Shown piece by piece: positions 21,792 to 33,154 of a stretch of 64,000 bases of DNA. The notes under the pieces were generated by a model. The model was not told the DNA's origin. It saw only the letters and a program-made list of their open reading frames with translations, and did not search any database. The position numbers and the translations under genes were made by a program. Within the stretch, counting starts at the first letter, position 1, and each line of letters starts with the position of its first letter. The DNA lies in assembly GCF_963678635.1 (NCBI RefSeq), contig NC_087066.1, positions 13,438,517 to 13,502,516 on the forward strand, written 5' to 3'. This DNA is from Symsagittifera roscoffensis (Eukaryota > Xenacoelomorpha > Acoela > Convolutidae).

Positions 21792-23570
21792 GTGATGGTG
21801 GTGTGGGAATTGATGAAGCCATCATGGTGTCCTAGTCCCAACGCTGACTCGATACTACGGGCGACACAGGATGTGCAGAGGGAACATAATGCAGACTGTA
21901 ACCTGCGTGACCTTAACATCATATATAATGTGATGACAACGGCCTCTAGGAGCAACGGGGAAGATAAAGTGGAGTTGCCTGGCTGGGGACCAGAAGACTG
22001 GGTCAAACCTGGTAGCTGTCTGGCGGAAGTCTGTGGACTGGAGGGTCACGTTTGTGGAAGTCTGGACTGTGTGAAGACCCTAGAGAAACAACACAAGCAA
22101 TTGACGGTATTGTTTGGAAAGGTCGTGATGAAAGCAAGAACAGAAACGGAACTGATAGCGGATTGTAATGGAGGAGCCGAAGTGAATCTAGTGACTGCAC
22201 TAGGATTCTACAACATGTTTAGTTCTTTAGAGTCACTATTGAATCTAGAACAGAAACATGAGATGGTCACAGCCATCAATGTAGAGGTGATCCCAGGAGT
22301 TCTGCAAACTGAGCAAAAGTACATAGGAAAATGGAGGGAAGCGATTGAGGCGGAAATGAACATCAGACACAGTGAGACTTATTGTAGACCATCAAGAGCA
22401 CGATATTTGGTGGGTTCGACATTGGCTCCAATGTGCAAGAGCGGATACCCGGTACATTTCGTAACTGTGGATGTAACGAGTACGAGAACGATCGTGGATC
22501 AAGCCTTCTCAGTGCCGAAGTGTGTGAGACTGGCGAGAATGTCCGAGAAATCTTACGAGTTGCTATGTAAGATGTTCTCAGCAGTTCCAGAGAGAACCAA
22601 GGAAGAGTTGGAATCGATACTGGGAAAGAAGTTCATGGGATACGTGAGCGGGAACTTCAGTGACTTTGAGAGACAGAAACAGAGAGGATCAACTGTTACA
22701 GATTACCATAGAGTAGACGAAAATGATGAAGTCCACCGAGTGATGATGGAAGTGGAACCAATATTGGAAGCTTCGGGAAAACGTAATTGGAGGAGCATCA
22801 TGTTGACACATGACGAGTTTCCCTGCCACTGCTTATTGCAGACCTGGTGGTATCCCAAGCGTAGTAATCTGATGTTGATCTGGGACTCTGGAGAGCTGCT
22901 CTCCATGGTTTTACCAGACTCATCACAGCCCATAACAATAGTGATAGTGGGAGTTATGATGGCGATACGATGGCTGGAGGCTCATGTGAAAGAAAACAAT
23001 AAACAGGAGGCACTGACGAGAGAACAGTTGCGGAAATTAGGTTGTCTAAAAGATTTAGAACTTTTTGAGACAATGTGCAAAGTTCTAAGCATTCCGATGG
23101 AAGTGAGGAAGATATGGGCAAGAAAACGATTGATGCCATGGTTCAGAGCTAACATGACTGCATGGTTGTACGAATATGCTAAGAAGCATATGTCGAAGCA
23201 CGGCAGAGTGTACAGTGGATATCAGCTTGACTTTGGAGCGGGAGCCTTCAAGCGAACTTTGGTGACTCATCGGAATGCAGTGACCACCGCTGTGAAAAGA
23301 ATTTCCAGGACAAGTTAACGTAGTGGAAAGGAGAAGGCGAAGATGTTGAAGGAAGATTTGGAGAGAAATGTGACGTTGTGTCTCCACAACAGCTTCTGCA
23401 GGAACAGAGAATCTAACGTGGATCCCCTACTTTGTTGCGAACAGAGGGTAGAAGAGCAGAAGTGTTGGAGGACTGCTTCCAACAGCGTCAGAATAGCCAA
23501 TGATGTGTTGCAAGCCACAGAAACTGAAAGTGCAGAGTCAGTATCACAGGAGGAGGAGATGGAACATTGA
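21792..23570 (+). pseudogene. ORF3 C-terminal region (copy A)
   Basis: Open from just after the internal deletion to a TAA at 23316-23318, then in the same frame to the normal TGA at 23568-23570. Copy D shows Glu (GAG) where A has TAA. Parts recognisable from the other copies include a Cys-containing patch (CGLEGHVCGSLDC), the Trp-rich CHCLLQTWWYPKR stretch and the Cys-rich end. No domain assignment. The segment 21665-21980 is almost identical to 33495-33181 (minus) in copy C. Confidence 0.7.
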
Positions 23571-23945
23571 CAAATGGTCGAGAAAACAAGAGGCAAAAAG
23601 AAAGAGAATTAGAAGAATTTAGAAGTTTTAGAACTTCTAACTATGAAAAAGAAGAAAACAAAGGAGTGATGAAGAAAACTTAAAACTCAGAATTGTTTTA
23701 TGTGTGTGAAAAACTCAAGTGAGAAACCAAGCAACCAAGTTGTAATTGAAAACTGAAACATTTAGTTGAGTTTTGAACATTAAAGAATTTGTTGCATTTA
23801 TAAATTTGCATTCTAATTTTTAGTGAAGTGGCTTTAGAGACACTTATTATTTATTTAGAAAGGCTTGAGTGAAAAATATATTTAAATATTCCAGCCTGCA
23901 TGATTGTTTTTAATCACTAAGGACGACTGATCACTTTGTGGTGAC
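23571..23945 (+). other. Truncated 3' UTR of copy A
   Basis: Matches the 3' UTR of copies C and D until about 23945 (TCACTTTGTGGTGACATG), then diverges abruptly. The purine tract and LTR are absent, so copy A has no 3' LTR. Confidence 0.7.
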
Positions 23946-23959
23946 ATGAAAGACTTGCG

Positions 23960-25177
23960 TTTGTTTGAGTTTTATTAATAAAACTTTTTTAAAACTAAAT
24001 TCAGACCTAACGGAATCAGATATCGCATGTAGATTAACATTCCCAGATAAGAATCCAGGATAAGGACTTATAGGCATACGAGAAGTTATATAGAATAAAA
24101 GGACGAACTTTAGCCAAATGCTTGAAAAAACGTTTTCATGCCGCTCGGATCGAACTACCAACTCTGTTCAGGATGAAATTGTGGCATTGAATATGCAATC
24201 CACATGCTAAGAAATCAATACAGCAAAATCGCCGCCGATGCTGTTTTACTGATAGATGCCCCAAAACGCTTTAAACTCGCTTAATCGATAGCTGGCCTCG
24301 AAAAACAACTAAAATATCTGGCTATCTCTTTTAACAGATTAACCCATACCGCAATCCATCTAAACTGTTCGTTAACAATAAAAATCATCTACCATCAAGA
24401 AAGGACAACCCGCAGGATCCGCTAGCAATGGCCATGTACGGTTTAGCCAAAATACTTCTCACAAAACTTTTACCAGTAGACAAAGATACCCAAAAACTGT
24501 ATGCAGTTGTACGCAGTCGGTAAATTAAGAAATCTACGGACCGCTCTCGGCAAAAATTGTATCAGTAAATAAATTTTTCGGCTAATTTTTCAAAGCATCC
24601 AAATGCCAACTACTCATTGTCAAAGATAAAAAAAACTCGGTGAAGTTGAAAAACCCTTGGAAATGCAGTAATCACTATTTAAGCAGGCGCCCAATTTCTC
24701 TGTTTTGCTATAGGAAAAGAAACTGAATGTGAAAAACTACTCGAGTTTCTACAAAATCAGAGAACAAATCAGAGTTTTGAAAAAACTAACAAAAATGCTT
24801 AAACCTACCCCAAAATGTTTATGGCTCTATAACAAATGAAATCATGAAAAGGTTTATTTCTAACCGGGACAACGCCTAACGGTAAAGAAACATGGAAAAA
24901 AATTATCAAAGAAAAACTAATACCTAACATAATCAGTAAAGACAGGTTGAACCCCCAGTTCTGTGATTTATCTTCATTACCTCTAAAATTGGGCGGCCTT
25001 AAATTCAAGCTGTCATCCGACAATGAAAGCTATCTAGAATGGTCTAAGGAAACGACACTAATACTGCTATCTCAAGATCCTGTTACAGCAATAATACAGC
25101 AAGAAAACGTTTCTACGAAAATCAAAAAAGTGAAATCTGATAGAACCAACCAAAATAAATCAAATCTCATTAGCTCC
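23960..25177 (+). pseudogene. Remnant 1 of a non-gypsy reverse-transcriptase element
   Basis: No long frame, but frames read together show pieces of an RT also found at 58250-60500. These include a DAVLLIDAPKRF-like palm motif near 24235 and a C-terminal piece (24947-25170, in frame) with LSSLPLKLGGLKF. The two remnants align over the segments GRTIAKCL/GRTLAKCL and IIKE.LIPN. The family resembles RTs with GPSGLDA...W and RPIG motifs known from many invertebrate genomes; I cannot name the clade. It has many stops and is long dead. Confidence 0.55.
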
Positions 25178-25484
25178 TGTGACATTCGGCCAGAATGGAT
25201 CAAAATGCAGATTCAGCAGATTCGGAGTTTTTAGCAGCGAACCTTCCGAGTTAGTGATTTTGAAGGATTAACGACGTTATTGGGACGATTAGTAGAACGG
25301 TGAAGGTCAAGATATTCTGGTGTTTTGAAATTTTAAATTTTCGAAGTGATGACGTAACAATTCTCAGAAACGTCAAAAACGGTCATTTTTGAGGAAAAAC
25401 AGAAAAAAAAACAGAACAAAAGAAAAGAAACAGAACAACAGAACTAGTTGTGATAGCGATAACAACGGAAATTGTGATTGAGAA
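25178..25484 (+). repeat. Divergent LTR fragment, plus orientation
   Basis: Aligns with LTR positions 2203-2490 of copy D (GTGACATTCG.CCAGAATG, the CRE region as GATGACGTAAC, AACGTCA.AAACGG, CGATAACAACG) but with many differences. It is older or from a sister subfamily. It abuts copy C's LTR head-on, giving an inverted arrangement. Confidence 0.65.
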
Positions 25485-26821
25485 TGTAACATTCGCCCGG
25501 AAGATACACATCGACGGAAAACAAAACTAAGTCCTAAGACGACTGGCTAGCGTCTAAACAGAGCTTTGCACGTTTTTCACCGTCTCTACCAAGCCAGTGC
25601 TTTTCGGTGGTCTTTTCTAACATCGGGTCGACAAAAACGTTACTGCCTTCGGCTTCGGTCAAAACACTCAAATTAACTGAATTACATGCAAAAATAGTGA
25701 GCTCATGGCTGGGTCTCAGTATCCCCAGACCACGAGGTCACTCCTAAAAACAGGGCTACTACTTGTTATATTACTATTGTTTTTGTTCAGTAGATAAAAA
25801 TCATCATCTCCATCGAAGATGGATCAACCCTTTCCCCCAACTCCTAGCTTCTCATCCCTATCAAAATGAATCTAGATATTAATTAAATTCAAGTCAGGAC
25901 ATGACAGGAAGCTAAAAGTTTATACGAGTCAATAAAAGTTTCAGTCCCGAGACCCTTCCGGATTCTTGAATCCGCTGAATCAAGCTCGCTAATCTTGATT
26001 TCTTCCTAATCCGGAAGGCTGGTTTCTTACCCTTCACCGTTGTTCGCAACGGCCTTGCAACTATTGTAGCAGCACAATAGTTGCAACTCGGAACGTTCTC
26101 TGCTATTCCTGCAATCTGCTGCTGTTTTTCAATCACGATTATCGTTGTTATCGTCAGCGCAACTAATGTTGTTGTGTTTTTTCTCTCGTTTTTTGTCAAA
26201 TTGGCCGTTTCTGACGTTTCTCAGAAATATGACGTCATAATTCGAATTTTTGAATTTTTAAAATACTAGAATATTCCAGCCCTCACCGTTTGGCCAAACG
26301 TTCCAATAACGCTCCTAGTTCTTAAAAACCACCAATCCGGAAGGCTTACTGCTAAAATTTCGAATTCTGCAGAGTTTGCATTTTTCACATTCTGGTCGAA
26401 TGTCACACACTCCCCGGACAGTCCGGTCAATGTCCTCATTGAATCGCGCAATGTTCATAAAATGGTTACAGTGTCATCGAACAGAATTTACAAAATGCAC
26501 GAAATTACTTTTATCCACGTCACATCGACTCACTGCAGAATATAAATGGCATCATACTACATCACTATAGCCTTCAAATTCTTTCATTAATCTGCACATT
26601 GAGGATATGACCTAAGATAAAACATATTTTCTGACTTCCAGTGTCAATGTCCCGATTAAAACTTTTTCTCTTAGATTTAAAAGGTGTTGGCTTGCAGGAC
26701 AGTCCTGCCAACCAACAAGCTAAAATTATCCTACCATGCTTCTTCCCTTCGGAAATCTTGCTTGTTATTGTCCTGAATATTAAAACTAAGAAACTTTGTG
26801 GTTAAAAAGAACAATGTAACA
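25485..26821 (-). repeat. 3' LTR of copy C
   Basis: On the plus strand it starts TGTAACATTCGCCCGG and ends CAATGTAACA, the reverse complement of the LTR start at 1789. About 1,337 bases, the most complete LTR in the window. Contains the CRE-like site (26230-26237), the TTGCAACT and CCGTTG stem-loops and the GTCCGGGGAG motif. Confidence 0.8.
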
Positions 26822-27223
26822 ATCTCCCTCTTCAAGAGATTACTCAAGTCTTTCATGTAACCACAAAGTGATCAGTCTTCCTAAGTGATTAAAAACAATC
26901 ATGCAGGCTGGAATATTTAAATATACTCTTCTCTTAAGCCTTTCTAAATAAATAATAAGTGTCTCTAAAGCCACTTCTGCTGAAATCAAAATGCAAATTT
27001 ATAAATGCAACAATTTCAAAACTCAACTAAATGTTTCAGTTTTCAATTACAACTTGGTTGCTTGGTTTCTCACTTGAGTTTTTCACACACATAAAACAAT
27101 TCTGAGTTTTAACTTTTCTTCATCACTCCTTTGTTTTCTTCTTTTTTCGTCGTTTAGAAGTTCTAAAACTTCTAAATTCTTCTAATTTTCTTTCTTGTTG
27201 CCTCTTGTTTTCTCGACCATTCG
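26822..27223 (-). other. Polypurine tract and 3' UTR of copy C
   Basis: Purine tract at 26822-26833 (ATCTCCCTCTTC on the plus strand) directly next to the LTR, then ~390 bases of AT-rich 3' UTR almost identical to 1387-1776. Confidence 0.7.
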
Positions 27224-28117
27224 TCAATGTTCCAATTCCTCCTCCTGTGATGCTGACTCCGCACTTTCGGTTTCCGTGTCTTGTAGCACGTCATTGGCTA
27301 TCCTGACGCTGTTGGAAGCCGTCCTCCAACACTTCTGCTCTTCTACCCTCTGTTTACAGCAAGGTAGGGGATCCACGTTGGATTCTCTGTTTCTGCAGAA
27401 GCTGTTGTGGAGACACAACGTCACGTTTCTCTCCAAATCTTCTTTCAGCATCTCTGCCTTCTCATTTCCACTACGCTCACTCGTCCTGGAAATTCTTTTC
27501 ACAGCGGTGGTCATTGCATTCCGATGAGTCACGAAAGCTCGCTTGAAAGCTCCTGCCCCAATGTCCAGCTGATATTCACTGTACACTCTGCCATGCTTCG
27601 ACATATGCTTTTTCGCATACTCGTACAACCATGCAGTCATGTTAGCTCTGAACCATGACATCAATCGTTTTCTCGCCCATATCTTCTTCACTTCCATCGG
27701 AATGTTTAGAACTTTGCACATTGTCTCAAAAAGATCTAAATCTTTTAGACAATCTAATTTCCGCAATTGTTCTCTCGTCGGTGCCTCCTGTCTATTATTT
27801 TCTCTCACATGAGCTTCCAGCCATCGTATCGCCATCATAACTCCCACTATCACTACTGTTACGGGCTGTGATGAATCTGGTAAACCCATGGAGAGCAGCT
27901 CTCCAGAGTCCCAGATCAACATCAGATTACTACGCTTGGGATACCACCAGGTCTGCAGCAAGCAGTGGCAAGGAAACTCATCATGCGTCAACATGATTCT
28001 CCTCCAATTACGTTTTCCCGAAGCTTCCAGCAATGGTTCCACTTCCATCATCACTCGGTGGATTTCATCATTCTCATCTACTGCATTGTAATCTGTGACA
28101 GTTGATCCTCTCTGTTT
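27224..28117 (-). pseudogene. ORF3 C-terminus after amber stop (copy C)
   Basis: In the same frame as the preceding 1,678-codon ORF and separated from it only by a TAG at 28118-28120 (CAG in copy D). It carries the Trp-rich patch and the Cys-rich, acidic end. Without the amber, copy C would read through to the normal stop (TGA, 27224-27226). Read-through or a very recent mutation are both possible; the otherwise clean frame favours recent loss. Confidence 0.75.
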
Positions 28118-31100
28118 CTATTTCTCAAAGTCACTGAAGTTCCCGCTCACATATCCCATGAACTTCTTTCCTAGTATTGACTCCAACTCCTCTTTGGTTC
28201 TCTCTGGAACTGCTGAGAACATCTTACATAGTAACTCGTAAGACTTTTCAGACATTCTCGCCAATCTCACACACTTCGGCACTGAGAAGGCTTGATCCAC
28301 AATCGTTCTTGTACTCTTCACGTCCACAGCTACGAAATGTACAGGATACCTGCTCTTGCACATTGGAGCCAACGTTGAACCCACCAAATATCGTGCTCCT
28401 GATGGTCTACAATAAGTTTCGCTGTGTCTGATGTTCATCTCTGTTTCGATTGCTTCCCTCCATTTTCCTATATACTTCTGCTCAGTCTGCAGAACTCCAG
28501 GAAATACTTCTACACTGATGGCTGTGACCATCTCATGTTTCTGTTCTAGATTCAATAGTGACTCTAAAGAACCAAACATGCTGTAGAATCCTAGTGCAGT
28601 CACTAGATTCACATCGGTTCCTCCATGGCAATCTGCTATCAGTTCCGTTTCCGTTCTTGCTTTCATTACTACGTTTCCAAACAATACTGTCAATTGCTTG
28701 TGTTGTTTCTCCAGGGTTTTCACACAGTCTAGATTTCCACAAACGTTATCCTCCAATCCACAGACTTCCGCCAGACAGCTACCAGGTTTGACCCAGTCTT
28801 CTGGTCCCCAGCCAGGCAACTCCACTTTATCTTCTCCGTTGCTCTTAGAGGCTGTTATCATCACATTATATATGATGTTGAGGTCACGCAGGTTACAGTC
28901 TGCATTCAGTTCCCTCTGTACGTCTTGTGTCGCCCGTAATATTGAGTCAGCGTTGGGACTAGGACACCATGATGGCCTCATCAATTCCCACACTGCCATC
29001 AAGCTCGTTCTCAGTAGTTCATCTGAGAATCCCAACCCAAACTCCACTCTCTTGTCGGATTTTGGTACTGAAGGTGCAGTCACCTCTTCTTCCAAGACCA
29101 GTCCCAATTTGGCCTGTGGATTGTTAACGCTCTTGATCGTTACAATTCTGGACGTCCAGAATCTTAGTAACACCGCCTGCTCATAATCAAAGAAGCAATC
29201 GCGTATGTCTTCACTCAGGAAAGGATTGTACGCTATCCCTATGATCCCGGATACGTAGCTATATGACTTCTTCTTGATCGGTCCACAGTATTCACAGGAT
29301 TTCGGCAATGCTCCCATAGATTCTTTAGTGAGTCTCAGCTCCTTGTTTGAGAATCTCCTGATCTCATCTATCTTTTTCATGGGTTCCAATTCTTCAGGTT
29401 CTTTCATGTTCACCCTCATCGGTTTACTTTGCTGCATATCCAGCAGTGCTAGCAAGAACAAGGCTTTCGTTCGCTCATCGCCTTCCCTCAACATTTTAAC
29501 ACAAGTGTTTAATGCAGGTACTGAAATCTGCTCTATCAGGAATCGAATGAAACAGAGAGCGTCTCTCCGCTTCGCACACGCTACTGCTGCTCCCTCCTGG
29601 ACTATCAGATCCCTCAGATTTGTCATAAGGAAAACTTTTTCCTCCTTTGATCTCTTCCTTTCTTCTGAATCATATTCTTCGCGAGTCAGTCCCATCATGC
29701 ACCAGGCGAACCTGAGTTGTAACTCTGTCCTTACGTAAGGTACTGCCACGAGAGCATGTATTCTTGGCGTAGTCCTCATTTCTTCTTCGAAATACCTGAA
29801 TACTACTGCTTTCCATGGAAGGCTCACTAATTGCTCGATCGTTTCCGCCTGTACGTCAGACGACGCTAAAGTTCCATACGCCTTCTGCTTGAGGGTGGTG
29901 CCCTGCAACATTGTTTCCAGATAACCCTCCATGGCTTTTTCGTCTTCCAGGGCCATTACATGCCCTCTAGCCGAGTTTCGGTATTCCAACATCTCCATGT
30001 ATCCACCGGTGGGTTCATCGATCGACATAGTCTCAGATACTGTTAGTCGGTTGTATTCCACTGGTGTTAGTTGTCCTGCAACACTTCCCTTTCCATGATT
30101 CATGGGAGATGGCTTGAAGTCCCTCATTTTGCTCTCTCCACATTGGCTGAGTATTTCCATTTCTAAAGTTGCTCCAGTCAGAGTGCGGTCACTCCTTTTG
30201 GATTTGTAACCGGTTGACTTTATCCCCGCCATGAGAATGGGTGGCAACATCGCTATATCAGTTAATATTCTATCTGTGCCAGACAATTGATAATCACCTT
30301 GCCCCAAATCCATGACCTCCTCGACTCGTTTTCTTTTCGCTGAGTTACCAGCTTTCATCGATATTTCTGAATCCACTTTCGTCTTCCCAATTCTCCTCGG
30401 CATCACTCTGCTGCCTAACTTCATTTTCATCGCATTGATTTTATCAATCACCATTTTCGATCGTATCGTCCCTCTCCTGGTTCTTGACAGGTACACCACC
30501 TCTCCTTCATCGTCCTGCGGTGTCATCTTGATGGGAGAATTCGCTTCACTCTCATCAGTGGCTGAGTCGATCAATAACTCACTCAGTCTCCCTTCACACT
30601 CATCAAGCTTGTCAAGTACTTCTCTCATCAAGGGTTGATTGAGACCTGTTTTGAGAATAGACTGGGTCCCATAGCTTTGAACCACGGTCCAGACTTCTTC
30701 CATAAACGCCACTCTGTCCAGCTTACACCCCGTCCTACTCTCGTGGTCTCGGTGATGTACTTCCCATTCTTCTTCGGGCAGCGTTCCCAAGAAAGGTACT
30801 CTGGCTGAGGCCTCTATTCTTCTCCTACGAGGTGATTCCATGAGGATTCTCTGGTCGTTATTTCTTGAATTGCCAGGAGAGCTGCTCTCCGGCAAATTCT
30901 GTTTCATTTCCATAAAGGCTGACGGAGGCTCCAGTGTCGAGGTGCCTTCATCCGCTGGCTCAGTCGCTTCCAACGTGTCTGCATTATTCTCAAGATCACT
31001 GAAGATATTGAAATCCAGGCTGGATGTTCCTCCTGTCGATGCCCTGTCATTTTCCCCACCAGCTTGATCTTGTTGCATGGGTTCTTCAGTCTGACGGCTT

Positions 31101-33154
31101 CCACCCTGTCCGTCATCTCCTTCTGACTTATCCTTATTCGAGCTCGATGGTCCTTGTTCGTCATTGTCGGCTCCTTCCTGGAATCTCGGTATGAGCAATA
31201 TACCGGCCGATTTATCTTCCTCTTCTCCATGGACCACTTTGATTTCTTCGCAGCCGAAGGGTGCTAGGAATGTTCTCGTCTGCAATATTCCTCCAACTTT
31301 CATCTCCTTTTTCACACTGGTCAGGATTAATGAGGCTTCAGGCAATTCGGTCCTGCCTCTCATTCTCATCGGAGCTAAGGCTAGTCCCTTCCATTCCTCA
31401 TCAAATCTTTCAGGCTTGGGAGTAGCGGCGTTGCTTATTCGCCTTCTCGTCGCTTGATCCGTGTACGCAAATCGTGTGTACTGTAACACGGCCGCATTTA
31501 TCCCCACAAAGTATGGATCCATCGTCACCGAGAAATTCCCTACTCTCCTTTCATTGGTTTCGAATGCTCTCAATCTAGGAGTTTGTACTACGGAGACTGC
31601 TCCGAGCAACATCCTTCTTATCAGAGGGAATTCAGGGATTGCCTCAGGTAGCTTCTTGTAATCGCCCCAGTCCTTCGTCTCTTCTCTCACCTTGTGATAT
31701 GCTGCAGTGAGACGAGGCACTCTGGTTATTTCACCATTCGTTTTGTCATAGGGTCTCAGATTCCAAAGCTTTGGAAACACCTCGATGTGTTCTCTCTCTA
31801 CTTCTCCCATGCGGTCACGGAAGTGATCGTCAAAATTGATGACTGTCATCTCTGGCTCCGATATTTTCGCAAATAACAGATCTTCACTCATGAGCTCCCG
31901 CAATGTGTGCTGCTCACACCAGTTCAGTGTACTACCGTCCACTGCCAATATGAGGTTCAGGTGCAGCACCGACCTCCTATATGCTTCCACTTTAACGTCA
32001 GGGAACGCAAACGTGACTGCTGGTCCATAGATCACTGTCACGAACTCCGTGACTCCTCTGATCAGCGCCAAGAGATCGGTCCTCATAGCTAAGCTCAGAT
32101 CCGTTAATAGCGGCATGCCTCCAACATGTCGTCTAACATCTTCCTCTCTTTCAATTGTCTCGTCTTCTCCGGTTCCAAAGCGATTTTGCTGCAAGAGATA
32201 TTGGATAAGAGTGTGTTTCAGGTCTCTTATTTTGTTCCACGAGTCCGTGGATTTCTTCATATCCAAGTTCCTCACTCTCTCTTTCATCTGCTCTGGACAA
32301 CGTGCCAGTTTCATTAGTCCTCCCAAGTTTCCGTGGGTAATCGCAATCAATGTCAGAAGTCCATCTAACCGCAGGTGCTGGATTCCTTCGGTGAGCAGCA
32401 TCGCCGGTCCTTTCACGAAACTCTCTGCTCCAAATGTCACGAACAAGGCTGTTAGTTCCACTATTGACACTTCCACTACTGCTTGGAGGAATTCCTTAAT
32501 CAAGTAATGAGAGACTTTCGGGTAGACTTTTGCCAAGAAGGACGCGGTCCATCCGGCTCCCAACCCTTCTAGCATGCTATCCGTCCTTTCAAATCCCTCC
32601 TGTCCCTTCACTTCCTGGGTCCAGAAGGTTTCCAGAGTAATCTGACACATTCTGTTCACGAACTCAGCGGTCTTTTCTCCGGCATTTTCCGCCAGGTTCA
32701 CCTCCTTCAACAAGTAGGCGTGTATCTTCGTGATCATTACTGGGCCTTGCTGAAAAGCATCTGCACCCAATGCCGCTACTCTAGGATTCAGGTGTAGCCA
32801 CTGGTTTGCTTCCGGATTGGTTCTCAGAACCATCGCCTCCAGATGAGCTCTCGTCTCCAGTGAATTTTTTCTTCTTGTGTCTTCACTTGCCACTTCCATT
32901 GCTCGGAACCATAAGTCGTTGGACATTGCCGTGATCACTCGATGGTCGTCATCTATTCCCGGTTTCAGTTTGAGTTGTCGACTGAAGTTGGACAGTTCCA
33001 ATCCCAGCACTTCGTCCAACACTAACATGTGTAGCGCGTGGTCCTTGAATCCTCTCATCGCGTTTGAGATATCTGACCATACTGCAGGCAGTTCAGCCTT
33101 AAGTGGCCTCAGGTTCTCCATTTCAATCATGCGATTCGGGGCCGATATGATCAC
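28118..33154 (-). CDS. ORF3 central and C-terminal part (copy C)
   Basis: 1,678 codons without a stop; the frame is open upstream to the duplication junction at about 33178, so the ATG is not a natural start. It begins inside the second SGNH-like domain (after GIND, before DDDH) and covers regions missing or broken in A. In order: a helical region; a Glu/Ser-rich acidic linker (about 31000-30800); a Lys/Arg-rich segment with AKRKRVEE, possibly a nuclear localisation signal; and the ~320-codon block deleted in copy A (about 29950-29000), which contains CEYCGPIKKK. The Cys patch CGLEDNVCGNLDC follows. No known enzyme domain is recognised in this half. It supplies the best view of full-length ORF3. 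Confidence 0.75.
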   Translation of the reverse strand: MIISAPNRMIEMENLRPLKAELPAVWSDISNAMRGFKDHALHMLVLDEVLGLELSNFSRQLKLKPGIDDDHRVITAMSNDLWFRAMEVASEDTRRKNSLETRAHLEAMVLRTNPEANQWLHLNPRVAALGADAFQQGPVMITKIHAYLLKEVNLAENAGEKTAEFVNRMCQITLETFWTQEVKGQEGFERTDSMLEGLGAGWTASFLAKVYPKVSHYLIKEFLQAVVEVSIVELTALFVTFGAESFVKGPAMLLTEGIQHLRLDGLLTLIAITHGNLGGLMKLARCPEQMKERVRNLDMKKSTDSWNKIRDLKHTLIQYLLQQNRFGTGEDETIEREEDVRRHVGGMPLLTDLSLAMRTDLLALIRGVTEFVTVIYGPAVTFAFPDVKVEAYRRSVLHLNLILAVDGSTLNWCEQHTLRELMSEDLLFAKISEPEMTVINFDDHFRDRMGEVEREHIEVFPKLWNLRPYDKTNGEITRVPRLTAAYHKVREETKDWGDYKKLPEAIPEFPLIRRMLLGAVSVVQTPRLRAFETNERRVGNFSVTMDPYFVGINAAVLQYTRFAYTDQATRRRISNAATPKPERFDEEWKGLALAPMRMRGRTELPEASLILTSVKKEMKVGGILQTRTFLAPFGCEEIKVVHGEEEDKSAGILLIPRFQEGADNDEQGPSSSNKDKSEGDDGQGGSRQTEEPMQQDQAGGENDRASTGGTSSLDFNIFSDLENNADTLEATEPADEGTSTLEPPSAFMEMKQNLPESSSPGNSRNNDQRILMESPRRRRIEASARVPFLGTLPEEEWEVHHRDHESRTGCKLDRVAFMEEVWTVVQSYGTQSILKTGLNQPLMREVLDKLDECEGRLSELLIDSATDESEANSPIKMTPQDDEGEVVYLSRTRRGTIRSKMVIDKINAMKMKLGSRVMPRRIGKTKVDSEISMKAGNSAKRKRVEEVMDLGQGDYQLSGTDRILTDIAMLPPILMAGIKSTGYKSKRSDRTLTGATLEMEILSQCGESKMRDFKPSPMNHGKGSVAGQLTPVEYNRLTVSETMSIDEPTGGYMEMLEYRNSARGHVMALEDEKAMEGYLETMLQGTTLKQKAYGTLASSDVQAETIEQLVSLPWKAVVFRYFEEEMRTTPRIHALVAVPYVRTELQLRFAWCMMGLTREEYDSEERKRSKEEKVFLMTNLRDLIVQEGAAVACAKRRDALCFIRFLIEQISVPALNTCVKMLREGDERTKALFLLALLDMQQSKPMRVNMKEPEELEPMKKIDEIRRFSNKELRLTKESMGALPKSCEYCGPIKKKSYSYVSGIIGIAYNPFLSEDIRDCFFDYEQAVLLRFWTSRIVTIKSVNNPQAKLGLVLEEEVTAPSVPKSDKRVEFGLGFSDELLRTSLMAVWELMRPSWCPSPNADSILRATQDVQRELNADCNLRDLNIIYNVMITASKSNGEDKVELPGWGPEDWVKPGSCLAEVCGLEDNVCGNLDCVKTLEKQHKQLTVLFGNVVMKARTETELIADCHGGTDVNLVTALGFYSMFGSLESLLNLEQKHEMVTAISVEVFPGVLQTEQKYIGKWREAIETEMNIRHSETYCRPSGARYLVGSTLAPMCKSRYPVHFVAVDVKSTRTIVDQAFSVPKCVRLARMSEKSYELLCKMFSAVPERTKEELESILGKKFMGYVSGNFSDFEK

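Larger units (their letters stand above)
15582..23570 (+). pseudogene. ORF3 (copy A), multiply broken
   Basis: Starts at ATG 15582 (MDNFNLDEL), the same start as copy B at 50207. Lesions: one-base loss near 15912; extra GA units near 19450 (AGAGAGAGAG); one-base loss near 20062; TAA at 20579; TAG at 20975; shift near 21050; TAG at 21739; a ~0.95-kb deletion at about 21787 that removes some 320 codons present in copy C; and TAA at 23316. Without these it would be one protein of about 2,900-3,000 residues: coiled coil, SGNH domain, second SGNH-like domain, a large helical region of unknown fold and a Cys-rich end. It sits where env lies in some LTR elements but has no env features. Confidence 0.8.
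3092..23945 (+). mobile_element. Copy A: near full-length, decayed giant gypsy-type element
   Basis: Order: 2.7-kb leader, gag, protease, RT, RNase H, integrase, macro-like domain, spacer, ORF3, partial 3' UTR. It is colinear with copy B over the leader, gag-pol and first half of ORF3, and with copies C and D over the rest. Homology stops at about 23945, just before the expected purine tract, so the 3' LTR is missing and a different retroelement remnant follows. Every coding region has frameshifts or stops. An internal ~0.95-kb piece of ORF3 is also deleted at about 21787. Confidence 0.8.
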
